A stretch of 64,000 nucleotides of DNA from Campylorhamphus procurvoides (Eukaryota > Chordata > Aves > Passeriformes > Dendrocolaptidae). The notes below the pieces were generated by a model. That model had not been told where the DNA came from and ran no database searches. It worked only from the letters and a program-made list of their open reading frames with translations. The stretch is taken from assembly GCA_013396655.1 (NCBI GenBank), contig WBMV01002863.1:149335-213334 (forward strand). Direction: 5' to 3'. Positions 51,519 through 63,786 of this stretch are shown here, piece by piece; the stretch's first letter is position 1, and each line of letters begins with the position of its first letter. The position numbers and the translations under genes were made by a program.

Positions 51519-54079
51519 TCAGCTATGAACTATTAAAAACCTACACAGGTATTTTAGAGTGTCCACTGTCATTTGTGTCACACTGAGCTCTTTCACTCTC
51601 AGGGGCTCTGTCAGATTTTACTATGTAGAAGAGCAGTTAAGAAAAATCCATAAAGTTGCTGAGATCTAAAGGTGCAGTTTATCCCCTGACAGTGATTTAG
51701 TTCAGAAAGCATAAACCCTGCTTAAAATATGAGTGCAGCTGCCCAGCTGAACTGAAGGGTCACTGCAATGAATGGTTTATGAGGTGTATTTTACAGGAGC
51801 TACAGCTGCTTGTGGTGCTGGGGAGATGCAGGTTGCCCCAGTGACCACAAAAATGGGGTTTAATCTGTGCAAATGGAAGAGCTTTGCTTGTGACCTGGAG
51901 CCACTGAGCACACTTCTGTGTCTGGGTGAGATGTGGTTTGGGCTGTGGTTTTTCTGACAGAGGGAAAAACCATCAAGCCTTGATCTTGCAGTTTGCTAAT
52001 AATTTGGCAGGTGAGGAGAGGGACAAAAGCTGGGTTTAGATTTTCATTCCTCTCCAGTGTTTTCCCTCAGGAATTCCAGCTGTAGTGCTGTGCTGTCTGC
52101 CATCCTGTTTGTCACTGGAGATGTCCCTCTTCATTTCCTCCCCCTTTCCAGGCTCTGTTGCCAGCCTGGATTTGGTTTCAAGCATCTTTCAGCAGGAGTT
52201 TTGTCTGGACAGATCCCATGGGCAAACAAGTCCTGAATGCCAGGCTTGCTTGGCTTTGTGGGAGTTTGTTTGCTGGCTGGTAACACATGGTAACAGCTCT
52301 CCAGCGAGTGCAAACCAAAGGTACTTCTAATCATAGGCTCTCCAGTGTCCCTTTGGGAGCCCAAAGAGGCTTAGGGGGTGTAGAGAAGATTAAATGTTTG
52401 CCAAGAACTTCTCCCTGACACCAGACAAGGGATTTGACAAAAGGTATTTAATTCACACAGAGAAAAGCTGCCACTTGCTCTGCAGCTCGTCCTGAAAATC
52501 TCTATCTGTGGGTTGAGCCACAGCTTAAAGCTCCTGCTCTGCTCTTCCACAGGCAGAAGTTGTTCAGGATTTTAAGCCAGGACTGCCTAATGATGCATCT
52601 GCACCCAGATGTTGGTGAATTTGGAGCTGGAAGAGTCATGGGAGAAGCTGTGCAGAACTTTGTAAAGTGGTGAAGGAGAATGTTGTGTTGCATAAGTCAG
52701 ACTTTAGAGCACAAAAACTGGGTGGCTGAGGGACACAAAAGGGGTGATTGGGGTGTGAAAACACTGAGGTTTTTAATAGGTAAAACAGTCTTACCTTGAT
52801 GATGAAAAGCTTAAGGATGACTCTTGGAAGTAGCTTAAATATAGGGAATTACAGGGGAATATTGTGTCACCAATTTTTCCTTCAAGATTTTACCCTAACA
52901 TAGGGATTTCTTCCCTTGGCTTGACTGGGGTTTGTTTCAGTGGATACCACTGAGAGGAGCCCGGCTCCACCTTCCACGCTGTCTCCCATCAGCTGTTGAT
53001 ACAGATGGATATGATCCCATTCCCCTGGAAAAGTTTCCATGGAAAAGTTGGGATGTGCCTGTGATGAAGGGGATAATCCACCTGATGTCGCTATTCCCCA
53101 ACAAGGCTGCAGCTTTAAGGAGAAGGTGACTAAAAACCTTGGGAAAACTCTTTATGCCCGTGTAGTTCCTAAAAATTGAAGCTTCAAATAACACCAGCCT
53201 AAGGAAAAATAAGACAAAAGCTGCTTGGATCGGATGTGAAAGGAGTTAATGCCAGTCAACTGCTCCTTCTTCTGGCAGATTCAGCTCAGCTCCCTCTTTG
53301 TCAGGGTTATTTATTGGAGCTGCACCTCCCAGAGCAGTTAAATGTGGGTTCAGGGGGGATTGATGTTTGCTGTAGATCATTCCAGAACAATCACGTAGAA
53401 AAGAGTATCATTGCTGTCAGAATTTACCAGTTTTTCTGTATTTAGGATGGGAACCTGGTTAAGACATGTCAGGAACTGGAGTTTAAAACTTGTCAGGGCT
53501 TTGTTCCATGATAAAACCAAAGCATAATGGTAAAGAAAGTGAAGTGCCTTCCATTTGAATATTCAGGCTTATAAAATGAACCTGTTCTGCATGACACAAA
53601 TCCACAAGTAATGGACCTTTTCACATGGACTAAGGGAATGTTTCAGATGTGCCAAGGGCTGAAAAGACTTGAAGGACTATTTTAAAGTCATCTGTGCTCA
53701 GTGACAAGTTCTGTAAGACACAAGGAAGCTCTTTCAGCTGTAAATTCTTTGGCAGGTTGTTTGCACACCACTTAGTCAATGAGGTTTGGTGCTGCATGGG
53801 CTGTAAGGATTCTAATTAACACCTTTGTTACTAATTTAGCTCTTCCTTAATCCCTTCCCTCTTGTAGGGCAGATCTGAGATAGAAAGGCTGCAGTTTTCA
53901 CCCCATAGCTCTGCTGAAATGAATCTATCCTGGTGGGTGAGGGCTTGGCATAGTTAAGGCAGGAGGAATGCAGCAGAAGAGGAAACCCTCTGAGGGGTTT
54001 AAACTTCAGGGTTTGGTTTAGGCTTTTCCTGGAATGGTGACTGATCTTAGTGCAAATAATGCAGGATTTGGTCCTTTAG

Positions 54080-54190
54080 AAGGCTGGAATCCCCACCTGG
54101 CTCCACCCTCCTGCTGGGGAGTTGTGGGGACCAAGAAGGTCCACCCTGAGCCTCCTTTTCTCCAGGAAATTCCCTGCACCCTGCCAGGAT
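54080..54190 (-). mobile_element. CR1 internal fragment
   Basis: The reverse complement reads GGCTCAGGGTGGACCTTCTT then GGTGGAGCCAGGTGGGG, matching the upstream part of the CR1 copies at 22 and 43 kb. The tail is missing. Confidence 0.7.
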
Positions 54191-55899
54191 GTAAGGGACA
54201 CACAAGATTGTTTAATCTCAAAACCATGTTCTTTTAATGTAGATTTATAAGATATTTTTTCAAATACTTTGGAATAAATTGCCTGGGCTGTCTTAGGGCT
54301 TTGGATCCAAATCCTGCCCATGCCTGTTTTCAGCTGGTGCTGGTGCCTGGCTCCAACTGCCCTCTGAGGTGTCACCCACTGAACATGCTGGGGCTTTTGA
54401 TGGGATGGTTAGAAACTGAGTGGAGCAGGGGCACAAATCCCACACATTGATGCTCCAGCACCCCCAGACTCCTCAGCTGACACACCCTGAGAGAGCAGCT
54501 CTGAGAGAGATCAGAGGCAGAGCCCTGCTCTTCCCAGGAGCATTCACACTGTCAAATTCCTCCCTCTGCCCCTGTAAACCACACGTGGAGAAATGCCCAA
54601 GGAAATCCTATTCTAAATAACATTTACACTGTGTGGAAACATCACCAGTACAGGAAGAAGGGATATTTTACAACAGCACAACTGTAACTCTGCTGTTGCA
54701 GGGAGGAAAGTTAAGCACAAAGTTTCAAAGCCAGGCAGGAGGGAGTGATCTGAGGTCAGCTTTGCAAAAGCAGATCTTTGAACTCAACCTTGTGCAGGAG
54801 GAATAGGAGCATGTCCTGTGGGATGCAGAGGCCACGAAGTGCTGACAGGTTCATCTGAGAAGCAGGATTTTCCAGTCACATAATGAATAGCCAAGATAAG
54901 AAGTCAGATGTAAATAGCAACACAGACAAAATGAATGTGTTGGAGTGCAAAACAATACAAGTAACATGGAGTGTGAACTTACCTTGGGCTTCTAAAAGCT
55001 ACTAGAAGGTCTCAGTAGCAGAGGGGATAAAATTCCCCAGGAACAGAACCATCATCCTTGCTGCCTTTAGGAAGTGAAAACTGTTTGGATCAATAAAACA
55101 CAGATTAAAGTTTAATGAGAGATAAAACTGTAAAAAGTCCTGCCATAATAATCCCTCCTAATGAGGATGCTGTGAATCCAGCAGGATGCATCGTAGATGG
55201 AAAGATCAAAGAGGTGCCAGTGAACAGCACGAGCAGTTTGATTTGAGCAGCTGTTTATTATTTTGTTCTTCAGTTTCATCTCTTGCTGAACCAGCATTGG
55301 TTAAGTTGTGCAATTTAACAGGGAGATTCCTTCTGAAAGGCAGGGATCTGGATGGTGCTGAACATCACCCTCACCTTCCCTTTTGGCAGCACAGGACCTG
55401 TAGAGACACAGGGATGGGAGGTGAGGTCAGGTCCAAAGGTGGGGACTGGAAATGAGAAACCCAAGCTGGTCCTAGGGCAGAAGATCATCTTGTTGAGCTG
55501 CTGACACCACTGAGGAGACCAACCAGCCCCCCAGTGGCTGGCAAACAACCTCCTGCTCATGTGGACAACACCAGAAAGCTTGTCCCAAAAACCTGCCTTG
55601 TTTCTTGGCTGTGCAAAAAACTGGGGCCAAAAGGGATGGCAGAGCTACCAGAGCTTGGGAAGAACTCCCAGGAGCTGACCTTGGTGCAGGTGTCCTTGGA
55701 GAAGGGTGTGCAGGGAATGTTGCCCTTCCTATTCCTCTGGAAATACCTTCTGCCTCAGCCATGCCTTAGTTAATTTGGGTTTGTAACTCTTGGCATCAGG
55801 AATGAAAAAGAAATGTTGTGGCCACTCAGTGCAGCCTGTCCCAGTGTCCCCATTCCATGCAGAGTGTCTCTTCTCTGGGATAAACATCAGAGCGTGGGA

Positions 55900-56070
55900 C
55901 ACCAAATTACAGCAGGCACAGAGCTGGGAGGGACCCACCAGCACCATCCCATCCAACTCCTGCAGCTCTGGCAGCCTCGGGGCTGTGCCCACTGCCCTGG
56001 GGAGCCTGGGCAGTGCCCACCACTCTCTGGGAGAAGAACCTTTCCCAAAATCCAACCTAACCCTGCCCTG
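55900..56070 (-). mobile_element. CR1 LINE fragment
   Basis: GAGCTGGGAGGGACCCACCA and GAGCCTGGGCAGTGCCCACC place it with the CR1 type found at 11688, in reverse complement. Confidence 0.8.
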
Positions 56071-57711
56071 CCATTCCCTGGGGCACCTGACCCTGATCCT
56101 GCTCCTGAGAGGAGCAGACACAGGCCTGACTTTACAGTCCAGACTCTTCTCCCAAAGCAGCACCTCAAGGCAGGTCATTTTTTGGAGCAAAATGACCTGG
56201 CAAAATGGCCAGGTGGAATTTGAATGGGATGTTTGGAATCCTGTTGTGTAGATGGGAGTCTTGGTGACAGGCAGGGAGAAGAGGCTGATGAGTAAAATTA
56301 ATCAAGAATTTGGGGAGGTCCAGCTGCCACTTGGCCCCCCTCATTTCCTTGCTGGTTTTTGGTGCTCTCCCGGCTGCCTCCCATTCTCCCAGGCCAGCTG
56401 GGATCTTTGGAGCTGTGGAACAGCACAGAGAGCTGGAATGACCCTGGAATGATCCCACAACGACAGGAGCAGACTGTCAGGAGCCCAGGGATGGAGCCAG
56501 GCAGCTCCACAGGCTGTTGCAAAAGAGGCTCCAGGCACTCGAGGCAACCCCAGGAATTTGCACTGGAGAGACCTGGAAAGGGCAGCAATAATAAACAAAA
56601 ACACACCCAGGGGAAGAGTTCCTGCTCCTCCAGCTGCTGGCAGATGCCTTGATGTCGATAAATACTCAAAGGACGTGTAGTCTCTGCTGTAATTGAGGGT
56701 AAACACAGCTCTGGTGATGCCTGCACTGGGCTCCTTCCCAGGCACGGCCCTCCAGCACCCACCACCCCAAATCCTCTCCTGCTTTATCTGCTCCAGACTG
56801 GCTCTTGGGAAATAAAACCACTGTCTCCCTAAACGGTCTGAGAACTGACATAACCCAAACACTCTGCGCTCCCTCTTCTCTTCCTAAGCACTGGGAAATA
56901 CAAGTTGTGTTAATAAATATTAGTAAATGCAATGTACATTCATAAACACCAGTAAATACAAGGCACACACTGAGCGTGAAAGCTGTTGGAGCAAATCCAA
57001 GCTACTTACTACTCTAGCCATTATGGTGCTTTCATAAAACGCAATTGGATTCTAATCTGAAAGCATTAAATAGATTTAATCTTTTTTATAGTTGCAAAAC
57101 CCTGTCCAAAGAGTTGCAGGTTTAAACACAGCTGCCCTCATTTTCCCAAATAGATTATTTTCATATCCTCTCTTAATTCCCCCTCATTACAGACTGGGAA
57201 AGCCACTGGATCTCATGTTGAGATGACAAATAACATAATTAGTGTCTTCACTTGGTTTCGTCACCGCCTGTGACCAAACCTCGTTTCACAAGTCATTTGA
57301 TTGTCACCTCCTGGCAACATCCCCTTCTCCTGCAGGACATTCCAGCAGAATCTCTGGGCTCAAAACTGGCAACAAAACTCACCTGAGAGTGGGTGGGACA
57401 GGGTGGATTTCAGTTTCCCTGTGTGCCCTTCTCTACCCTCCTCTCCTGGGATGGTTCCAAACCCTGATTCCACTTGCCAAGTTCATCCCAAGGTAGCCCC
57501 ATCCGTGTCCACTGTAGGAAGCCACAGCATGGGGATCTTGTGTTTCTAAGGCTTGGAAAATAGGGAATTTGGGACAAAACCAGTTACAGCCAAACCCAGC
57601 ACCTCAGTCACAGTCTGTGGTCTCAGGAGTTCATGTTTCAGAAGCACCAGGAGGAGAAAGGGAGAAATAAGGGGTTTAGGACAAAAGGAGACACTGTATT
57701 TCAAGCAGGGC

Positions 57712-57717
57712 TTTATT
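57712..57717 (-). terminator. Candidate polyadenylation signal of the SPTSSB-like gene
   Basis: AATAAA on the minus strand (context AAAATAAAGCCC), about 670 bp beyond the stop at 58388. Chosen on motif and distance only. Confidence 0.4.
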
Positions 57718-58387
57718 TTCAACTGAAATCCTCCCCCACCAGAATCCGTAGTTTGGCATTCTCCATGTGATATACAGGGTTTATTAGTCTTCTAGAAGTA
57801 AACCAGAAATGATCTGTTTTTAGAAAGCCCAAGAACATGAGAATTTCACTGTAAATTTTCACATAAGTGCATCCCCGTGCTCTTAATAAATCCCCTGCAT
57901 CATTTGCATAATGATGATGAGCCAGTCAAGTAATTCATTGTATTAAATAATGGAGGAGACCAAATAAATACTAAATAGATCATTCCATAAATACACCCAG
58001 TCCGAGTTCAGAGAGGCAGCTGCCACTTGGGCAGAGCTGTGTGCCCATCTCTGCTGTCAGCAGAACTAAGTTATTTCTCAGGATGAAAACTCTCCACATC
58101 CAAGCAGCAATCCCTGGAACAACAAACCCCACAACTGGGATGTTTCTGTGCCTGCAACTCCAGCCAGTCTTCAGAATTGAAAGCTCTTTGAGGAACAGTC
58201 AGGCAAACAGTAAAAACAAGGATTGAGCCGAGTTGTTTGGGCCAAAGAACTTCTCTCTGAGAGTCCTGGGATAGAGAAGGCAACGAGGAGATGCTGCAGG
58301 GTAAAGCATCTACAGCCTGGACCTGCTCCTGACCCAACCAGAGCTGGGAGAGAGGCCTCCTTTGGTCCCCCAAATGGGCTGAGGGGG

Positions 58388-58630
58388 TTATTTCACTGCA
58401 GACACAGAGTTCTCCTGGGGGCTGGAGAGGCAGTGCCAGAGCAGCTGCAGGGCAGGGCTGGCATGGGCGGCCACGCAGGCGTAGGTGGTGTAGAGCAGCG
58501 TGCCCACCATGGCCAGGTTGAAGGAGTAGAAGAGCACCTTCTCCCAGGGCTCCATGAGGTAACTGCAGGTGATCAGCTCGAACTGGCAGAAGAGCCAGAA
58601 CACGTAGTTCTTGGTGCTCCTCAAGTCCAT
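58388..58630 (-). CDS. SPTSSB-like second small subunit of serine palmitoyltransferase, 80 aa
   Basis: A divergent paralogue of the SPTSSB gene at 31130. It aligns over all 80 residues without a gap, with 26 identities by my count. It keeps MD-, the K7, Y9, W12, L13 and Q16 pattern, TCSY at 21-24, EPWE at 27-30, F34, a hydrophobic helix and YTxY. It has Leu25-Met26 where SPTSSB has Val25-Leu26, and the usual VFxPIH motif is replaced by ACVAAH. The expected role is an ER-membrane activator of serine palmitoyltransferase; chain-length preference cannot be predicted. The coding exon begins after an acceptor (TTTTGGCAG/G) at 58661, as in SPTSSB. The frame is intact and third positions are strongly G/C, so it looks functional rather than a pseudogene. 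The ORF extends 40 codons upstream through the intron, but the Met at 58630 matches the family start. I do not know an established symbol. Confidence 0.88.
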   Translation of the reverse strand: MDLRSTKNYVFWLFCQFELITCSYLMEPWEKVLFYSFNLAMVGTLLYTTYACVAAHASPALQLLWHCLSSPQENSVSAVK

Positions 58631-58661
58631 GCTCAGCTTGGTGATGCCCCAAGAGCCGTCC

Positions 58662-59757
58662 CTGCCAAAATAAAGGGTAATTCTGGAAAGAGGAGCCTTC
58701 CATGCACCATCAGCTCCACAGGGTCTCTTTCCTTCCCATAAATCAGTCACCCAACAACTGGGGCAATTCCCAAAGTCTTTCCCAATTTTCCCCCTGTGCT
58801 GGGTTACTCAAGGCTCTGTCGCAGCACTTTCATCCCAAAAGCACTTCAAGGCCTCTCTGAATCTCCACTATGTGGATTTTGCCATAGATTTGGACACAGA
58901 GCTTTGCTAGAAGGATGATTTCTACTCCTGCAAACTGGGTTTTATGTGTTATATTCCCAGGTGCAAACTGGGAGTGTGCAGAACACCACACAGACACAAC
59001 TATATAAATATATATACAATATATATATATATAAAATATATATAACATGAAACTATATACAGATTCTCCAGCTTTTTCTGCAACAGGGATTGAATTCATC
59101 TGTTGCCAGAATGAATAATAACTTATAATAATAATTAATAAATATATATGATACATAAAATACATACTATGTAAAATAAACACTTTTTTAAAAGCTTTGT
59201 GTTCAAATCAATGTTAGTAATTACTGAGTGTTACGTGATGCAGTTAGAACACAAAACTGGGGAGCTAATTTAGCTAAAGCTAAATTATTTCAGTAATTGG
59301 TGCTTCCTGCCATGTGGGCAATAAGAGGAGACAAACCAGAGACTGATTCCCCACTTTTTAACTGGAAAGGGAAGAACTCCTGGTGGCGTCAAGAACTGTG
59401 GAAAGCAACTTATTCCTCAGACATCAAATACATCTGATTTCCCAGCTTTACACCAGCTGGGGGTTTATCCTAAGAAAAGCCACTTCCCAAAGTTTACAGA
59501 GGCATTTTGTCTCACCTTTTCCATTTTGCTTCTGTAATTCCCCACCTCTTTCATCCTGACAGGTGAGAGGAACTGATGCTCCTGCAGTTAGAAATTATCA
59601 ACTATTTTATCAACACCCTCCCTCTCTCCATCCCATTTCTGCATGTTTTCCTGAACCCAGCTTACCCTCGAGCCTCTCATCCCTCAATGCATCACAAAGA
59701 TACTTTGAGGAAACTTTTCCTACCAAAAAAATTGGCATTTAAAGAAGCAGAACTCAC
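58662..59757 (-). other. Putative intron 1 of the SPTSSB-like gene
   Basis: It is bounded by a strong minus-strand donor (AAGAG/GTGAGTT, intron from 59757) and the acceptor at 58662. It contains AT-rich microsatellite sequence at 59000-59165 and no coding sequence that I can support. Confidence 0.55.
59000..59165. repeat. AT-rich microsatellite
   Basis: (TA)n tracts at 59001-59060, followed by (TAA)n and TA runs at 59113-59165. Confidence 0.9.
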
Positions 59758-59930
59758 CTCTTCCCTGCTGCCAGCAGCTCCCGGTGGGAGATGCTCCCCA
59801 GCACTCCTGCCCTCTGCGGCCCAGCAGCTGCTGTGGATGGAGAGGCAGAAAGGCAGAGCTTTGATGCTCAATTACAGAGTGTCCTCCACACCCCGCCCTC
59901 CTCCAGCAGCTCTGGCAGCTCCTCTGGCCA
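59758..59930 (-). promoter_or_regulatory. Putative first exon and promoter of the SPTSSB-like gene
   Basis: On the minus strand, GC-richer sequence with a GC box (GGGCGGGG near 59893) leads into a candidate non-coding exon that ends at 59758 with a near-perfect GTGAGT donor. Spliced to 58661, it would give the same non-coding exon plus single coding exon structure as inferred for SPTSSB. No transcript evidence is available. Confidence 0.45.
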
Positions 59931-62630
59931 CAGCTCTGGGGATGATGCAACGAGAGCACCATCATTGGACCATTTGTGGAGAACCCACTTTGAGAACTGT
60001 GGGCAAGGAGGGACACACGAGGCAGAAAAATGCTCACAATGAGGTCCTTCTCTGCTTCTGAGGCCCCAAACCCTTCTGCTTCTGGGGGACTTCAGGCTGC
60101 CCAAGGTCCTACAAGGGGCTGTTGAATGTCTATGCAAAAACCCGAGGTCAGGGCTGAGCAGCCACAAAAATGCAGCTCAATTAGTGTGTCCCAGGAACGT
60201 GTCTGGGGAAGCCACCACTCCTTGTGCAACCTTGGATTGGGATCACCTTCAAACAGCACCTCCCACCCCTCCATCGTCCTTGTCCACGTGGACAAGAGGT
60301 TTGGGGAGGAGAAATGCGGAGTTTTCCTTAAAAAATATACAACAGAAGCAAAACCGAGCCACAAACGCTGGAGGTCTTTTAATGATCCAATTGGGCAAGT
60401 AAACGAGGTAGAAATCTGCATAATAGATGATGTTCTAAACTATCTGCCTGCAGCCAAATCGTTTCCAAATATGAATCAGCTTCATTTTGGGCTAATGTGC
60501 CATGAGCAATGTCTGAGGTGCCTGAGCCTCACCTCTCCTCCCCTCCTTCCCAAGCACAGCTCCCTCACCCTTTTGGTTTTCCCCAGTGGTTTTCATCAAA
60601 ATAAGGTTTTTTGTGTCAGAACTGTCCACTTTTCGTGGAAGATTCATGGACTGCCCCCTGCCCAACCTTTCTCCTGCAGAGGGTGCATCTCCTGAGCTGG
60701 ACCAACTTCTGCATGAGGGGAGATCCAGCCTAGGTTGGGTTTAGGGCATGGACTCAGCCCATGGGAAATGGAACTACCCTGGAGCTCTGCTGTAGGATTT
60801 GGAGAGTTTGGGCTGTCCACCAGACCCCCTCAGCTGCATCTTTGAGGGCAGCACAGAGGGCTGGGGTGGGACAAGGAGGTTTTCAGGGGTTTAGGTGCAG
60901 GGAAATGTATTTCACATCTCAGTGCCCACTGAACATCCCTCCCTCGTGTCCCTCCCCTGCCCTGCCAGGTGGCTCAGCCTCTCCTGCATCCTTTAGGCAC
61001 CAAATCCCAGGGCAGCTGCAGGCAGGGCTGCCACCACCTCAGCTCTCTGAATCCTCTCCCAAAACACCTGCATAAAAGCCAGGGAAATGCAGGTGATGAC
61101 TCTCAGGCACCAAAGCAGACAGATATTTTCACTGTTTTCCTCAATTCCCTGCTAGATCTTCCCATAAGAGATCCCCTGAGTTGAGACAATGCAGGGTGAG
61201 CCTTCCCTGGCTCTGGTGGGTTCTCACAGCACCCAAAAGTTGTCCCTGTGAGCTGAGAGCCCTGTGAAAGGTCAGTTATGGGGCAGATGGTCCCACAAGG
61301 CTGGGAGAAGCAGGATCCATTCCCTGAGTGATGCTGAGGGGTGGGAAACCCCCAGGTATTCTCTCCTCCTGCTGCTTTTCCAAGCCAAACTCCCAAGAGG
61401 AGATAAGAGCTCATTAATACCTTCCAGGGTGCATAATGAGGTGTCTCTGCCTTCACTCAGAACACAAAACTCGCCTGGAATCCCTGCCTTTTAAGGCAGT
61501 TTGAGATACTTTTTGAGAAAGGAAAAACACACAGAAATTCTCTTCAAAATAAAAAGGAAAACAACAAAAGACAAACCCATACTCTGCCTTTGCTGAATGA
61601 CTGCAAATACATGAGTAAAGTGCTTTTTGAAAGCATTTTTTTGCAAAGATCTCCCTCTGAAGAGCAGGAATGAGGCTCTCCCAGTTTCCCTCTGTCCCAG
61701 AGGGGTCTGGCCCCTCTTTTTAGGGCTCTTGATCATGTTGCCCACACAATCAGACATCAAACTCTGCATTTATTGCTTCTCACTGTGGTTTCCTGCCAAG
61801 CAAATTCAAGCACAACCATACAAAGGTTTCCCCAGCGAGGGAAAATTAACAAAACAACAAAACACAGCAGAATTATTCAAATTGCCCCTGCACAAGGGAA
61901 AGCAGCAGCCTCCCCTTCCCAGCTCACTGAGGTGCCCCATATGGAAAAGCAGCAATTTTGGGGTTATATGGAATTTAGCTGATTAGCTCCATAATCTTTT
62001 TTTTCCCCTTATTATTTCATGGTTTATAATGGGATTTTCTGATGTCTCACAAGATATAAACCCATATGAGGCTGATTGTCTTCTGTGTGGCTTCTCTACT
62101 GTCTAGGAAGGTTTGGGTTGGTGTAACTACCTAAAAAAGCTGCTTTTGTCACCTTGGTCATCTCTTTTGACCAAATTCATGCCTTTGAGATCAGCCCTTC
62201 TTCTCCCAGCTTAGCTGAAACTGGGCAAGGGCTGAAAAGTATGGGATGTATGGAGAGAGAGAGGGAATGAAAGAAAAGAAACCTCATTTCCTGAGAAGAC
62301 CAAGCTAAAAATACCTGGGATATTTCTGCCTCACACCCATACATTATGATAAGTCAATTTTTTTGCCTGGTTAAAATTTGAAGGCTGGAAAGGGATGGAA
62401 GCTGAACTTTAAGGTGATGAGGAAACTTTTCCTGCCCTCTCCCTTCCCCTGGTGAGGACACAGCCAGCCCTGCCAGGATGGAGAACCCACGGAATGCACT
62501 CTCCTGTTCCTGGAAAGGAGAAAAATTGCCCAATTCTGGGAAAGGTTCTTGGAAAGGTCACCTGGAGTGGCACCACACCTGGTACGGGGCTGGAAGGCAC
62601 CCCAGGAGGAGCAGGTGAGCAATGGGACTG
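59931..62630. other. Intergenic, no gene seen
   Basis: A 189-codon plus-strand ORF at 60126-60695 is the largest here. It has no recognisable domain, start context or splice structure, so I do not call it a gene. Confidence 0.55.
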
Positions 62631-62637
62631 CACAGGA

Positions 62638-62748
62638 GATGGAACTTGATAAGGGATGGAATCTGATAAGGGATAGAACTTGATAAGGGATGGAACTTGA
62701 TAAGGGATGGAATCTGATAAGGGATGGAATCTGATAAGGGACATGCCT
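62638..62748. repeat. 17-bp tandem array with six TGATAAGGG motifs
   Basis: TGATAAGG starts at 62647, 62664, 62681, 62698, 62715 and 62732, exactly 17 bp apart. The units vary between GGAACT and GGAATC in the spacer. Each unit contains a consensus WGATAR GATA-factor site. Confidence 0.95.
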
Positions 62749-63278
62749 TGGCTTCAGCTTTTGGGGCCTGACTTGCTGCTGTTTGTCATGCAAATAACAG
62801 GGTTTGCTGATGACATTTTTGGCTACAGGAGTCACAGCATCTCCCAGCCAGCCAGACCAGTCGAGGAGCTTTGCTAATTCTGCAGCAACACAGCTAATTG
62901 GGGAGGTGAAAACTCTGCAGGCTGAAGAGTTCCACAAGCACAAGGAATGGAGAGGATGGGACACAGCCCCTTTCCAACTGAGCTAAGGTGACACCACCCC
63001 ATGAAATGTGTCACCAAGCGAGCATTCCCCAAAGGCTGGACAGTTAATTAGGTCGGTATGAGGAGCTGTGAGTGCCTTGGGCTTGTTCCATCACCAGACT
63101 TTCACCTCCCTGTCTGGGCTGGGAGCTGAGAAGAGCTCTGGGCTGGGTCCTTGTGTCCCTGTGTCACTCTGTCCCTGTGTCCCATCCCAGCTCTTCTTCT
63201 CCTTCCTTTTCCCTAAACTGGTGCCAACATCCCCTAACCTCAGTTGTTTTCCCAGTTACCCCCACTGGGACATCACTC

Positions 63279-63600
63279 ACCTCCCCTGGTTTGTTCCAGG
63301 TGCAAAGCAAAGAGAACCAAAAAGGACAAGTTGCCTAAAGGGTACTGTAAATGCAGACCTGCCCACCAGCTGAGAAAAAAAAACACCCTTTCCCTGGATT
63401 TATGAGGATTTCAATTACATTTTTAATTCTTTCCTCATACACAACAATTTTATGGCCTTCCCACCTATGAAAACCCCATAAAAACAGGACTCTGCCACTC
63501 CACAGAGACTTCNCACTGGTTTGGTCACCTCTCCCCTGGTTTGTTCCAGGTACAAAGCAAATAGAACCCAAAAGGACAAGCTGCTTAAAGGGGGGTTAAA
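63279..63600. repeat. Diverged direct duplication around a single N
   Basis: Sequence at about 63279-63345 (CCCCTGGTTTGTTCCAGGT...) recurs at about 63527-63592 with scattered differences. An N at 63513 lies between. It has the same signature as the NMD3 joins. Confidence 0.75.
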
Positions 63601-63786
63601 ATCCAGAACTGCCCAGCTGGGATTGGGCTGATTAAACTGGAATTTAGGAATTTTATGATTTCCAGGATCATTCTGTGTCTCCAGTTTAAAACAGGGGCAA
63701 TTTTTTGCAGAGTTTCAGCACGTGTGATACAAGAACTGACCAAAGCACCCAAATTCATTTGGCTTCTAATAAAGAAAGAGCTGCAG

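Larger units (their letters stand above)
51540..57700. other. Intergenic between the NMD3 and SPTSSB-like 3' ends
   Basis: Two genes converge on this stretch. It contains CR1 fragments at 54080 and 55900; otherwise I see nothing. ORFs of up to 173 aa around 56 kb overlap on both strands and show no family features. Confidence 0.6.

Noticed and set aside
60126..60695. 189-codon plus-strand ORF in the right intergenic region
   Set aside because: No recognisable domain, no codon bias, no splice or promoter signals. Length alone is compatible with chance.
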